NCBI GenBank assembly: GCA_028285105.1
Contig: JANQQE010000024.1
Coordinates: forward strand, 124,001 to 188,000
DNA: 64,000 nt
Direction: 5' to 3'
From: Alphaproteobacteria bacterium
GTDB lineage: Bacteria > Planctomycetota > Phycisphaerae > UBA1845
Part shown: positions 8,712 to 17,953 of the stretch, piece by piece
How positions within the stretch are numbered: position 1 is the first letter of the stretch
How the letters are laid out: every line of letters begins with the position of its first letter
Made by a program: the position numbers and the translations under genes
Notes under the pieces: model-generated
What the model was told of the DNA's origin: nothing
Seen by the model: only the letters and a program-made list of their open reading frames with translations
Databases searched by the model: none

Positions 8712-10046
8712 TTACTTCGGCTTTGCAATGCAATACAAGAACTCCTCGCCGCGCAGGTACAATTCATTTCCGACGATGACGGGCGATGCTGAAAATGCGT
8801 CGTTTAGTTTGTTGACGGCTAGCACTTTGAATTCGTTGGCGTGTTTGAGAACGGCGATGTTTCCTCGGCGGTCGGGGATGTAGATTCTGCCGGCGGCTGC
8901 GGTGGGCGATGCGAAAATTTCGGTAACCTTGGGGATTCGGGCTGGACCGAAAATGGTCTTGCCCGTCTTGAGATTGACGCAGGTGACGATGCCGCGCAGG
9001 TGCGACGTGAAGTACACGAGATCGTCGTAGATTAGCGGTGACGGGACGTATGGCGTTTGCTTGTCGCGCTGCCAGAGTACGGCTGGCTTATCGGTGATGT
9101 CCCCGGTTGCTTCGGCTAGCTTGATCGCCAACATTTTCTGCCAGTCGTAGCTGTTGGTGACGACGGCGATACCGCTTGCGACGATGGGCGTAGCGCAAAC
9201 GTTTCGAGAGAGTCCGCTGCACTTCCAGATGGTTTTGCCAGTGGCCAGGTCGTAGCCGCGCACGTAGTTTGTGGCTGCGACGATGACTTGCGGCTTGCCT
9301 TTGACTTCGACGATCAACGGTGACGACCATGAAGTGATCTCGTCGCGCTGCCGTCGCCAGATTTCTTTCCCCGTATTTTTATCCAGCCCGACGATGAACG
9401 AATCGCCCTGGTGGTCCCAGTTAATGACCAGTGTGTCGTCATGTAATGCAGGTGAACTTCCCTCACCGTGTCCGTGGCGACTTTGCATGTCGCCGAAGTC
9501 CTTCTCCCAGACGAGTTGGCCATCCATCGTCAGACAGTACAGCCCCCGCGAACCGAAGAATGCAAACAAATACTCGCCATCGGTCACGGGCGAATTCGAC
9601 GCCCAGCTGCCGGTGTCGTGCGTGCCCTCGTGCGGTTGAACTTCGCGAAGAACCTTCATCCACGCGATTGAACCGTCCTTGCGTTTGATCGCCCGAATGA
9701 CGAAACGCTGCATCCGGTCAGCCGGCAAGTTGTCGTGAGCGCCCGGGTCGCGGTCGGCAGGCGGCGTCAACCGTTCGCCGTAAGCCTCAGCCGACGTCAC
9801 AAAAACATGATCGCCCCAAACAATCGGCGTCGAATGCCCGAGTCCCGGCAGCGGTATCTTCCAACGGATGTTCTCGGTTTCATTCCATTGGATCGGTGGA
9901 TCGCCCATCGGCGCGACACCAGTGGCAAGCGGTCCACGCCATTGCGGCCAGTATTCTGAAGCAGCATGCTTTTCTTCGGCATTCGCATACGTCGCAAAAA
10001 CGCCAATAACGATGGCTGTCAATTGCGAAACTGTATCAGTTGACAT
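8712..10046 (-). CDS. Secreted PQQ-like beta-propeller repeat protein
   Basis: A 444-residue protein with an N-terminal signal peptide (ATG 10046, cleavage near YANA-E) and repeated 'DG..W......TG..IW' blades: WPQWRGP, GQLVWEKDFG, TGKEIWRRQ, TGKTIWKCS, and later blades. This is the PQQ/BamB-like fold, very common in planctomycetes, usually extracytoplasmic and of unknown substrate. The opening 'WPQWRGPLATG..P..DPPIQWNETENIRWK' style is a planctomycete hallmark. The cofactor-binding residues of true quinoprotein dehydrogenases are not evident, so it is likely a scaffold or binding protein. The frame extends to 10154, overlapping the next gene, but the signal peptide supports the shorter start. 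A second, distant relative is at 28917-30329. Confidence 0.82.
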   Translation of the reverse strand: MSTDTVSQLTAIVIGVFATYANAEEKHAASEYWPQWRGPLATGVAPMGDPPIQWNETENIRWKIPLPGLGHSTPIVWGDHVFVTSAEAYGERLTPPADRDPGAHDNLPADRMQRFVIRAIKRKDGSIAWMKVLREVQPHEGTHDTGSWASNSPVTDGEYLFAFFGSRGLYCLTMDGQLVWEKDFGDMQSRHGHGEGSSPALHDDTLVINWDHQGDSFIVGLDKNTGKEIWRRQRDEITSWSSPLIVEVKGKPQVIVAATNYVRGYDLATGKTIWKCSGLSRNVCATPIVASGIAVVTNSYDWQKMLAIKLAEATGDITDKPAVLWQRDKQTPYVPSPLIYDDLVYFTSHLRGIVTCVNLKTGKTIFGPARIPKVTEIFASPTAAAGRIYIPDRRGNIAVLKHANEFKVLAVNKLNDAFSASPVIVGNELYLRGEEFLYCIAKPK

Positions 10047-10125
10047 TCTACTCTGCGGTTTCACGCTATTGATTCCTGAGCGCGAGGGCGCGAACGATGT
10101 CGCACCGACGACTACAGGATTCAAT

Positions 10126-10923
10126 CTAACCTGCTGGATCTGCCGGTACCACATCTGTCTCGTACCGTTTCTGCAACTTTATTCCCGGGATCAGCATCGG
10201 CGTTCTCGCCCTGTACGCCTCATAGCCAGGCCCAAGCGTTTTCAACAAGTCGCGTTCTTCCAGATTCACACCGACGAAGACGTATCCCGTCACAAGGAGC
10301 GCAAAAAGCAAATGTCCCTGCGACATCGTCGGCGTTGACCAGAACGCGATCAGGAATCCGAGCATCAGCGGGTTGCGCACCATGCGGTACAGTCGCGGAG
10401 TCGCAAATCCCGGATGGGTGTATTCTTTGCCGCGAAGATGCAACACGACCTGCCGCAATCCGAACAGATCGAAATGATCGATGCAGAACGTCGAATACAA
10501 AACCAGCAACCAACCAGCCGCCGAGATCGCGCGAAGTGCGGTGGCGAACGGTTCGCTCGTCACATTCCAAATTACCGAAGGCATGGGCCGCCACTGCCAG
10601 AACATCAGAATCAATACGCAACAGGTGGCCAACACAAACGTGCTGCGTTCGACAGCCGTCGGAATAACCTTCGTCCACCGCGCCTTGAACCAGGGTCGGG
10701 CCATGATGGCGTGCTGAACCGCGAAGAGGGAAAGCAGCAATGCGTTGACTAGAATCGAGAAGCCTACGGGACTGATAGTCCCCGAATCGATCGACTTGGG
10801 CACGAGAAAATTTGCAACGAATCCAATCGTGTATGTAAACGTCCCGAGAAATAGCACGTAAACAGCTGTGCCGTAAGCAAAGCAGGCGATTCGATGTACT
10901 CGACCATATGCTTGTGGTGTCAT
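10126..10923 (-). CDS. mddA: MddA-like methanethiol S-methyltransferase (NnrU/isoprenylcysteine methyltransferase superfamily)
   Basis: A 265-residue membrane methyltransferase with about six hydrophobic segments. It shows the MddA pattern: AVQHAIMARPWF, VERSTFVLATC, FWQWRPMP, HFDLFGLRQV, then the SAM-binding C-terminal block YRMVRNPLMLGFLIAFWSTP and LEERDLLKTLGPGYEAYR, in which RNP, LEER and YR are conserved in the isoprenylcysteine carboxyl methyltransferase superfamily. MddA methylates methanethiol to dimethyl sulfide; membership of that exact clade is inferred from pattern similarity and could be confused with related NnrU-like proteins. Start ATG 10923 follows AAGGAAA. No sulfur genes adjoin, so the context does not help. 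Confidence 0.72.
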   Translation of the reverse strand: MTPQAYGRVHRIACFAYGTAVYVLFLGTFTYTIGFVANFLVPKSIDSGTISPVGFSILVNALLLSLFAVQHAIMARPWFKARWTKVIPTAVERSTFVLATCCVLILMFWQWRPMPSVIWNVTSEPFATALRAISAAGWLLVLYSTFCIDHFDLFGLRQVVLHLRGKEYTHPGFATPRLYRMVRNPLMLGFLIAFWSTPTMSQGHLLFALLVTGYVFVGVNLEERDLLKTLGPGYEAYRARTPMLIPGIKLQKRYETDVVPADPAG

Positions 10924-11364
10924 AACTTCGGTTTCCTTAATTTCAATTGTCTCAATTCCTTTAGTTGCATCGCCACCTGAAGAGATCGATGCCGGTTGTC
11001 TACACGTTTCATGCGACGTTTAGGCACAATTTGAACGCGAAAACTCAAAAATATTGTTGAATGTGTAAGACTGGCTTTGTTGCGTCGAAGATCGTTGATT
11101 TCGCCCGTGCAGAATGAAGAATTTGTACGAATCCTCAGTATTCAATTGCGAGCCTCAAGCCAGAACGCTTCAGCGAGGATCATCTGCCGATTCTATTCGG
11201 ATCCACATTTATTCGAGCAGCTCTTTCGGGATTTGAGAGCCGCACTCATTTTTTCCTGAAATTCCGTGAACCTGATTCAGGATTGTCGCTGAGTCATTGT
11301 CTGGCGTGCGGCAACGTGCCCGCACCGAAGTGAAACAACCCTGGCAAAATGCAGGAGCGATGTG
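10924..11364. other. Divergent intergenic region with no recognised feature
   Basis: 441 bases between the leftward mddA-like gene and the rightward lipoprotein gene. It must contain both promoters. One short frame (11077-11259) has no ribosome site. No RNA gene, repeat or convincing hairpin was seen. Confidence 0.5.
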
Positions 11365-12600
11365 ATGCTACGCATGAACAACAGAATTTCAGCCTTCTTT
11401 GTCGCAACGATGATGGCCTTCGGCGTCGTCGGGTGCAATACGATCGGAACGGAAGATCCGAATCCCACTCCCGAACCGACCCCGTCTCCCAACCCGACCC
11501 CCGATCCCAATCCGACGCCCGATCCCGAACTGACCCCAGAACCTGCACCGTCTCCGGCACCTGAACCAAAAGAAGAGCAGGACCCAAGTGGTGTCTGGCA
11601 CTACCAGTCAGGTCCGATTTTCAAAGCGTTCGATTATGAATTCGAATACCAAGTCGATTACATAGTGTTGAAAGCGGACGGCGCCATGCAAATGACGTTC
11701 AAGAATCTCGGAACGGGATCACTGCAGTGTTGGTATGGAATTCATTCCGTCATTGAAGACACTATTTTTCTCAGCCTTGATTTTGGTCCGGAAGCATACT
11801 TCGGGAATTCCGAGTTTGCGTTTTTCTTCATGCCGGATGAAAACACGCTTGAACTCTTTGATTCCAGTAACGAATTATCGATTTTTAGCCGTGAAATCGA
11901 ACTTCCCGCAGAGTCAGACTGCCATTCATTCGAAGTCCTGAATCGATTTGATGACTTGGCCTTCAGACCCTACAACGACGCCGGACTGGCTTTTGACGGG
12001 ACACTGCTTTGGTTCGCCGATAACGACGAAAGCAAGACATATCCGATCTCTCCCGAGTCTGGAACAATCGGCTCACCGTTGGATTTGACCAACGGACGAT
12101 ACGTCCACGCATCACAGGAATTGGATTTCTGGATGCATGATCGTGGCACAATTGCCAAACGAGTTACACGTACCAACGTTGTCGTCGACGAGGTCAATAC
12201 ATCAACCGATCTCGGAGTACCCGTGTATGTCGAGGCACTTGCCTTCGATTCTGAAGACAACGTGCTGTGGATACATGGATATGGCTCGACGGACAATGAC
12301 AGTCGATTATTGAAAGTCAATGCCGATGGAGAACCGGACGAGCTGTTGGACAATGTCATATTTGAAGAGTACATCAGCGCAATGGCGTCGGATGGCGAGT
12401 TTCTGTGGGCCATCATCGGCTATCCGCAATCGGTCATCAAAATCGACGTAAACACGCTCCAAACGATCGCAACATATCGAGTGCCAGACGACAGTATCGA
12501 GTGGCAAGGTATTGCTTCAGTGGGCACGAGCCTCTTCTTGATTGGTGACAACTACCGCGATCAAAGCGGCGTCCTTCTCGAAGTCGAAAAACCAGAATAG
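11365..12600 (+). CDS. Lipoprotein with Pro-rich stalk, function unknown
   Basis: A 411-residue protein with a lipoprotein signal peptide ending in GVVGC (lipobox), a stalk of about 40 residues of repeated PTPEP/PNPTPD units, then a beta-rich domain starting WHYQSGPIF and a second half with repeated motifs that look like propeller blades (GLAFDGTLLWFADN, ALAFDSEDNVLWIHG, MASDGEFLWAIIG). Such repeats resemble secreted 'DNA-binding beta-propeller/SMP-30-like' folds. Probably anchored in a membrane with the propeller outside. Start ATG 11365 has AGGAG seven bases upstream; a GTG one codon earlier is possible. A strong hairpin follows the gene. No enzymatic motif recognised. Confidence 0.7.
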   Translation: MLRMNNRISAFFVATMMAFGVVGCNTIGTEDPNPTPEPTPSPNPTPDPNPTPDPELTPEPAPSPAPEPKEEQDPSGVWHYQSGPIFKAFDYEFEYQVDYIVLKADGAMQMTFKNLGTGSLQCWYGIHSVIEDTIFLSLDFGPEAYFGNSEFAFFFMPDENTLELFDSSNELSIFSREIELPAESDCHSFEVLNRFDDLAFRPYNDAGLAFDGTLLWFADNDESKTYPISPESGTIGSPLDLTNGRYVHASQELDFWMHDRGTIAKRVTRTNVVVDEVNTSTDLGVPVYVEALAFDSEDNVLWIHGYGSTDNDSRLLKVNADGEPDELLDNVIFEEYISAMASDGEFLWAIIGYPQSVIKIDVNTLQTIATYRVPDDSIEWQGIASVGTSLFLIGDNYRDQSGVLLEVEKPE

Positions 12601-12635
12601 CAAACGCCGAACGTCACAACCAAGATGCCGAAGAT

Positions 12636-12670
12636 GGCCGGTCTCGCAAATTGCGGGGCCGGCCTTTCTC
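12636..12670 (+). terminator. Hairpin terminator after the lipoprotein gene
   Basis: GGCCGG (12636-12641) and CTCGCA (12643-12648) pair with TGCGGG (12652-12657) and CCGGCC (12659-12664), interrupted by one T-G wobble, with a three-base loop, followed by TTTCTC. This looks like an intrinsic terminator for the rightward gene; its 3' end abuts the stop codon of the opposing gene. Confidence 0.7.
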
Positions 12671-13121
12671 AATCGACTGTCGTCCCGCATTCGGAGCAGA
12701 TTCCGCTAATATTACCGATCAAATTGTAGCCACATTGCTCGCAAAGTCGCGATTCGTCTTGACGCTGTTGCTCTTTACGCCAGAGGATGTGAAGCATCGT
12801 TCCAAAGATCAAAACAAACAAGGGCCAAGGTACGATGAGATAGCTACTGCCCGCCAGGCTCGGGACGCCTGAATTCATCGTTGGTCGCCAAGTACGAAGT
12901 CCGAGCCAAATCAAATCCTTCCCCAGCCCTTCCGAGCGCGGCGAACCCGCCAATTCCATGACGAAGATGCTGCCGTTCCCGAATACGACACCGGTGTCGT
13001 CGAAAGAGCAGCCGACCGGAAACACCACACTCAATGCCATTGCCAAGAACACCAGAGCGCATGCGGTTATGCCAATCTTGTTTCTGTGACTTCGCACGTT
13101 TCGATCCTGGTGTGTTGTCAA
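12669..13121 (-). CDS. Small two-helix membrane protein with C-terminal zinc ribbon
   Basis: About 150 residues: a hydrophobic helix near 15-38, an extracytoplasmic-like middle, a second helix (LIVPWPLFVLIFGTML), then a C-terminal ribbon CEQCGYNLIGNISGICSECG. Belongs to the same family as the genes at 13118, 15890 and 30314, all with C-x2-C-x-Y-[ND]-L-x-G-N-x-S-G-x-C-x2-C-G. The ribbon should face the cytoplasm after an even number of helices. The likely start is a TTG whose last bases overlap the stop codon of the upstream gene (TTGA at 13121-13118), implying translational coupling. Function unknown. Confidence 0.65.
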   Translation of the reverse strand: MTTHQDRNVRSHRNKIGITACALVFLAMALSVVFPVGCSFDDTGVVFGNGSIFVMELAGSPRSEGLGKDLIWLGLRTWRPTMNSGVPSLAGSSYLIVPWPLFVLIFGTMLHILWRKEQQRQDESRLCEQCGYNLIGNISGICSECGTTVD

Positions 13122-13468
13122 ACGTCAACTGACGACCCGCATTCCGGGCATATGCCGGACTCGTTGCCGGTCAGGTCGTAATTGCACATGATACAGTGTA
13201 CACCATCGTCAACGACTCTCTTCCATCGGAGTAGCAGATACACGACCCACGAAACGCTCGCGATCGGAAGGACAAAAATGGTCGCGGTGAAGACATCGTC
13301 GATGCCGATCCCCCACGATTTGTCCGTCGAAAACTCGCCCCGGTTGTACGACCCGAAGCGCTTCTGCAACGACCACCAAATCCAACAGTAGAGTGCGCCA
13401 AATACGGTGATCGCCCAAAGGGCGGCTGAAAAAGAACTCCAACGCTCGAGTCTGATCTTCTTACGCAT
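13118..13468 (-). CDS. Small two-helix membrane protein with C-terminal zinc ribbon
   Basis: A 116-residue protein with hydrophobic segments at about 11-30 (SAALWAITVFGALYCWIWW) and 55-78, ending in CIMCNYDLTGNESGICPECGSSVDV. The four cysteines are spaced as a zinc ribbon. Start ATG 13468. It forms a coupled pair with the downstream 12669-13121 gene (four-base overlap), and both carry the same ribbon, so they may work as a heteromeric membrane unit. The divergent neighbour is the sulfatase-TPR gene. No function is known to me for this family. Confidence 0.72.
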   Translation of the reverse strand: MRKKIRLERWSSFSAALWAITVFGALYCWIWWSLQKRFGSYNRGEFSTDKSWGIGIDDVFTATIFVLPIASVSWVVYLLLRWKRVVDDGVHCIMCNYDLTGNESGICPECGSSVDV

Positions 13469-13778
13469 GGCCTCACCCTTTCGACTGGCGCAACCCCTCT
13501 AGACATACTACGGAAACACAGGACCGATAACGCATCGTTGAATCAGTCTCGCGTGAATAATTATCTGCTCACAAGAATCGGACGCTTGTTGGCGAACATC
13601 GTTTGTATTTTTCTGTCCGAAGGTGTCAATGTTTGAAATGCAGCTGCTATTAGGCTTCACATTCCAGATGCCCGCACGATAAATTCGGTGGCAAGAAGTA
13701 ATGTCTCAAGCGGCCAGTCTTGCGGGATTCCCCCAAGTCTCGTGTAAGCCGCAAAACGGTATCGGGAAGGAGAGCGAT
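13469..13778. other. Divergent intergenic region
   Basis: 310 bases between the zinc-ribbon pair and the sulfatase-TPR gene. The sulfatase frame stays open back to an ATG at 13701, but the preferred start is 13779. No structured element or small gene could be supported. Confidence 0.45.
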
Positions 13779-15902
13779 ATGGGTGCGCGCATCGCGCAAC
13801 GGACAGCCAAGGCAACACCTCCCACCAGCAAGAGTGGTGTGTGGATTCTCTCTGCCCTGCTCGGACTGATTGCACTGGGGTTTGGGATTGCGTTCTTGGT
13901 GCGCGACGACTCGACGACGCCCCTGATCAAGCGTCCACCTACTCGCCCGAACGTCTTGTTCATCACGATGGACACGACACGGGCAGACCACATCGGATGC
14001 TATGGTCATCCCACAAATGTCACACCCAACATCAACAAGATCGCCAGTGAAGGCGTCTTGTTCGAGCAATGCGTTTCTGCCGCTCCAAGTACGCTTGCCT
14101 CCCACGCCTCGATATTTACCAGCCTCTTTCCATTCGTTCACGGCGCCCGCAACAACATCGGATACCGACTTGGCGAATCGAACAAGACGCTTGCAGAAAT
14201 TCTGAGTGAGCGCGGGTTTGCGACCAGCGCATTCGTGTCAGCCGCTCCACTTCATCGCCGCTCCGGCATCGACCAGGGTTTTGCGTTGTTTCAGGATGCC
14301 GATACCGACAATATGCTGGTCGGTGCAAAAACATGCGACCGAGCCATTCGATGGCTACGCGAAAACTCGGACAAGCGATTCTTCTCTTGGATTCATTTTT
14401 TCGATCCGCATTTCCCTTATGAAGCGCCAGCCGACTTCGAAGTGAACACGTCGAATCCGTATTTGCGGGAAATCGCATATATGGATTCGCAAATTGGTCG
14501 GCTAACGGATGAATTGAAGCGGCTGAATGTTTACGACAATACGATCATCGTACTCGTCGCCGATCATGGTGAAAGCCTCGGTCAGCACAATGAAATGACG
14601 CATTTGTATTTCGTCTATGACACGACGATTCACGTGCCGCTAATCGTACGGGCTGGCGGGTTGCTTCCTGAGAACGTACGGGTCAGCGAACCAGTGCGGA
14701 CCGTTGACATCGCGCCGACGCTGCTGTCGCTACTGAAGCAGAAGCCGCTACCCGTTTCTCAGGGCGTTAATCTGCAACCGTTGATCGCAGGCGAACAAGA
14801 GTCTTTGAACGCTTCGGCATACGCTGAAACGATCGCGGGCAAGATTTCGCTGGGCACGTCAATCTTGCGATCACTGCGAATGGGAAAATGGAAATATATC
14901 CACGCCCCGCAAGTAGAGTTGTACGATTTGTCGAATGACCCTGGCGAAATCAAGAACCTTGCAGCCATCTTCCCAGAGCAAATCCAAACCATGCGGGACG
15001 CACTTTATGCGCTGATCGCCGAATCGCCAAGAATCGATAAAGACGGCAACGATAGGGCGACCGTCGATTCAGAAGACCTGGCCCGTCTCGAAAGTCTCGG
15101 GTATGTCGGCGGCGATGCGGCAAATCAAATTGCGGTAGCCGATGAGTTGGAGTTATTCGAACCAACGGGCAGCGACCCGAAGGACTTCGCGACTGAAATC
15201 ACGATTCTGAGTGCGGCACAGCACCAAATCGGCGACGGGGAATTTCAAGAAGCGGAGGCTGCGTTTCGCAAGTTGGTCGAGCGATTTCCGGAAGTGGTTG
15301 AATTGCGCAAAAAACTCGCCCGTGCGATCTTCAGTCAAAATCGATTCGACGAGGCCATTGCAATCTACGAATCGCTCAGTGCGGAATATCCGGACAATGT
15401 CAGTGTACGATACGGACATGGAAAACTGCTCGACAAGGTCGGACGCCATACCGATGCGATGGAACAACTTCTCGCCACGCTCCGACTCGACCCCGATCAC
15501 GCAGAAGCCTGCCGCGACCTAGCCACCGTGCTATTGAAGGAAGGCCATGCAGACGAGGCGATACGCTACTTCCATCAGGCCATCAAAGTTCGACCCACTT
15601 ATATCCAAGCCCACGTCGACCTGGCGATGCTCCTGCTCGACAGGCAGCAATTCGAAGCTGCCATCAAATCGTTTCGCCGAGCGGCCAACATCACCCCAAA
15701 CAATCCAAGGCTTCAAGCCTACGTCGCATTCGCCATGCTAAAAGCCGGTCAATACGACGACGCAGCCACCGCCGCAAAAACTGCCCTCACCCTGGACGCA
15801 AACTACAAACCCGCCCAAAGAATCCTCGCCGACGTCAAGAGAATCAAAGCGATCCAGACGAAAAAAAAACAAAATAACTCGGACGAACGTCAAGGAACCT
15901 GA
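13779..15902 (+). CDS. Membrane-anchored sulfatase-family protein with C-terminal TPR repeats
   Basis: A 707-residue protein: short basic N-terminus, one membrane helix (about 21-42), an alkaline-phosphatase-superfamily sulfatase domain (about 55-430) and TPR repeats (about 470-690, e.g. GEFQEAEAAFRKLVERFP). Metal ligands are visible in MDTTRADH (D65) and VADHGESLGQH. At the nucleophile position, where sulfatases have Cys or Ser in C/S-x-P-x-R, this protein reads STLASH with T105, so it probably does not form formylglycine; Thr is the nucleophile in some phosphodiesterase/phosphotransferase relatives. Start ATG 13779 has AAGGAG six bases upstream. It may modify a surface glycan or phospho-group while the TPR domain docks partners. 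Converges with the 15890 gene, overlapping 13 bases. Confidence 0.82.
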   Translation: MGARIAQRTAKATPPTSKSGVWILSALLGLIALGFGIAFLVRDDSTTPLIKRPPTRPNVLFITMDTTRADHIGCYGHPTNVTPNINKIASEGVLFEQCVSAAPSTLASHASIFTSLFPFVHGARNNIGYRLGESNKTLAEILSERGFATSAFVSAAPLHRRSGIDQGFALFQDADTDNMLVGAKTCDRAIRWLRENSDKRFFSWIHFFDPHFPYEAPADFEVNTSNPYLREIAYMDSQIGRLTDELKRLNVYDNTIIVLVADHGESLGQHNEMTHLYFVYDTTIHVPLIVRAGGLLPENVRVSEPVRTVDIAPTLLSLLKQKPLPVSQGVNLQPLIAGEQESLNASAYAETIAGKISLGTSILRSLRMGKWKYIHAPQVELYDLSNDPGEIKNLAAIFPEQIQTMRDALYALIAESPRIDKDGNDRATVDSEDLARLESLGYVGGDAANQIAVADELELFEPTGSDPKDFATEITILSAAQHQIGDGEFQEAEAAFRKLVERFPEVVELRKKLARAIFSQNRFDEAIAIYESLSAEYPDNVSVRYGHGKLLDKVGRHTDAMEQLLATLRLDPDHAEACRDLATVLLKEGHADEAIRYFHQAIKVRPTYIQAHVDLAMLLLDRQQFEAAIKSFRRAANITPNNPRLQAYVAFAMLKAGQYDDAATAAKTALTLDANYKPAQRILADVKRIKAIQTKKKQNNSDERQGT

Positions 15903-16333
15903 GGTTCTGGCTCAATCGCACTCCCGCATTCCGGACAAACGCCGCTAACGTTACCGGTCAGGTTGTAGCCACATTCGACGCACCCACTCTTGGGTTGGCG
16001 ATCCGATCGCCACAGCCAGACGGTCACAATTGCTGCGAATAGCAGTGGAATCCAGGTCGGTGTGACTACATACCACATACCCCGTCCACTTGAAGACATC
16101 GGTTTCTTCGTAAACATTTCCATGCGGGTAAGACGCCGCGCTTCGAAGCGCAAGGGGGCTCTAGTTCGTGCTTCCGTCGCAAAAAGGCAACCGTATCCTG
16201 AGGACAGTGCGTAACCTTCGCAACTCAAAGAGATGCTATACTTTAGACTTGTAAAAAATGCGGCGATCAGTAGCAGGTTCAGCACCAAGCCGCACCACTT
16301 CATGATACGCCGAATTCGAATTCGTTTTTTCAT
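15890..16333 (-). CDS. Small two-helix membrane protein with C-terminal zinc ribbon
   Basis: A 147-residue protein starting MKKRIRIRRIMKWCGLVLNL, with helices at about 12-32 and 92-112 and the ribbon CVECGYNLTGNVSGVCPECGSAIE at the end. It is a clear paralogue of the 30314-30826 product, which begins MKKRIRKRRILKW and ends CANCGYDLTGNVSGVCPECG; this similarity fixes the start at ATG 16333 although the frame is open for 120 more codons upstream. Its 3' end overlaps the sulfatase gene by 13 bases. Function unknown; the cytosolic ribbon may bind nucleic acid or protein. Confidence 0.75.
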   Translation of the reverse strand: MKKRIRIRRIMKWCGLVLNLLLIAAFFTSLKYSISLSCEGYALSSGYGCLFATEARTRAPLRFEARRLTRMEMFTKKPMSSSGRGMWYVVTPTWIPLLFAAIVTVWLWRSDRQPKSGCVECGYNLTGNVSGVCPECGSAIEPEPQVP

Positions 16334-16723
16334 GAATTTGAACCTTGATTGGCCTCTTTCAGTATAGCTTGGTCGCTTGCATATGATGACCGAACGGTCT
16401 GGATAAAGCGAGGAATATCGGCGGGCTGGCAGGGTTCCTGACGATTGATAGATTCTTGGCGGGCCGACGTGCCATCCGTTGTGGCCGCACATATAGTCGC
16501 TGAGTCCCAACGATTGCAGCAAGCTACATCGACCGGATTCGACATTGCACCGCTGGGCCATCTGTACGGTTTCTTGCAATCTACCCGGTCCCGTTTCAAA
16601 ACTCCGGCGAATGGACGTGTAATTCGAATTGTTGAATGAGCCGCTTGTCCGTATTCGTCCGTCACCATTTAATGTCCTGGCCGCTGCCGGCAATTGAATC
16701 CTTCTTGTTATGAGCCCATTTGT
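16334..16723. other. Divergent intergenic region with an open but unconvincing frame
   Basis: 390 bases between the leftward zinc-ribbon gene and the EamA gene. The leftward frame of the zinc-ribbon gene stays open for 120 codons here, but the translated text has no domain character and the paralogue does not share it. No other element recognised. Confidence 0.45.
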
Positions 16724-17704
16724 ATGTCGTTAAACAACGATACATCTGATCCCGAAACATCCTCGCCACGATTGCTTTTGATCGTTGCGGCGTTTGCGGC
16801 GATTTACATCGTTTGGGGTTCTACTTATCTGGCAATTCGATTTGCCATCGAAACGATGCCGCCATTTCTGATGGCCGGCATGCGATTCCTGGTGGCTGGC
16901 ACGATGATGTATGCGTTCTTGCGAATGCGCGGGGCTCAGACACCGTCGCGGTCCAATTGGCGATCGGCTGGTCTGGTGGGTTGTCTGATGTTGCTGGGCG
17001 GAAACGGACTTGTCTGCTGGGCCGAACAACACGTCGCATCCGGGTTGGCCGCGCTGCTCATCGCGACTGTTCCTCTTTGGATGGTGACGTTGGACTTTGT
17101 GTTTTATCGCGGCCCCAAGCCAACCACAGCCATCGCGCTTGGATTGATCGCCGGGTTGGTCGGTATTGTCGTTCTCATCGGACCGGCTGACATTGGTGGC
17201 GAACCCATTCATGCGACGGGCGGTGTCGTGCTGCTCTTGGCGTGCGTGTTCTGGTCGGTCGGATCGCTTCACGCGCGACGCGTGGCTCTGCCCAAATCGA
17301 CAACAATGAGCGCAGCGATTCAGATGATCTGTGCCGGTATCGCGTTTTTTGTCGTCGGGACGTTCGCCGGCGAATGGAGCGCGTTCGACTTGTCGGCTGT
17401 CTCAGTTAAGTCGTGGTTGTCGTTGACCTACCTGGTCGTCTTCGGATCGGTCATGGCGTTGACTGCTTACAATTTCCTGCTGCAAAACACTTCGCCCAAG
17501 AATGTCGCAACCTACGCATACGTCAATCCTGTTATCGCCGTGGTGTTGGGAGCACTGTTTGCCGATGAAGCTCTATCGCCGCGCACGCTGGTCGCCGCGT
17601 TGATCATTATCGGTTCGGTGGTCTTGATCACCTACTCGCGGAGACGAAAAAGCAAGACGCTCTCCGCCCCGTTAAGTTGCACGGAGGTCACACCAGCCGA
17701 ATAG
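16724..17704 (+). CDS. EamA/DMT-family transporter
   Basis: A 326-residue inner-membrane protein with ten hydrophobic segments in two homologous EamA halves. The N-terminal half opens with IYIVWGSTYLAIRFAIETMPPF and the second half includes AYNFLLQNTSPKNVATYAYVNPVIAV, both hallmarks of the drug/metabolite transporter superfamily (YedA/RhaT-type exporters). It probably exports a small metabolite such as an amino acid; substrate cannot be read from sequence. Start taken at ATG 16724 (MSLNND); the frame is open ten codons further upstream. Stands alone; no co-directional neighbour within 200 bases. Confidence 0.9.
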   Translation: MSLNNDTSDPETSSPRLLLIVAAFAAIYIVWGSTYLAIRFAIETMPPFLMAGMRFLVAGTMMYAFLRMRGAQTPSRSNWRSAGLVGCLMLLGGNGLVCWAEQHVASGLAALLIATVPLWMVTLDFVFYRGPKPTTAIALGLIAGLVGIVVLIGPADIGGEPIHATGGVVLLLACVFWSVGSLHARRVALPKSTTMSAAIQMICAGIAFFVVGTFAGEWSAFDLSAVSVKSWLSLTYLVVFGSVMALTAYNFLLQNTSPKNVATYAYVNPVIAVVLGALFADEALSPRTLVAALIIIGSVVLITYSRRRKSKTLSAPLSCTEVTPAE

Positions 17705-17953
17705 TCGGTCACGCCGAAAACTCAAATCAAGAAATTCCTTCTTCAAGCCCTCGATCCGGGGCAGTCTCTAAAGCCAAGATGAGAGTCGGTAACCGCTTTA
17801 TCGGTTGATATAATCCGGCCGGATTGCTTAGAATGCGTCCTTGATTTACGCTAACGAGCGCATTGAATATAAACGCGAGCGGTTCGCGAGTGGTTATCGT
17901 TTCCAATCGCACACTAACAAAACATCAGTCACCTATATGGACGAATTTTATCC

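Noticed and set aside
16334-16693. 120-codon open extension of the zinc-ribbon gene at 15890
   Set aside because: The close paralogue at 30314 begins at the MKKRIR position, and the extension has no domain-like composition.
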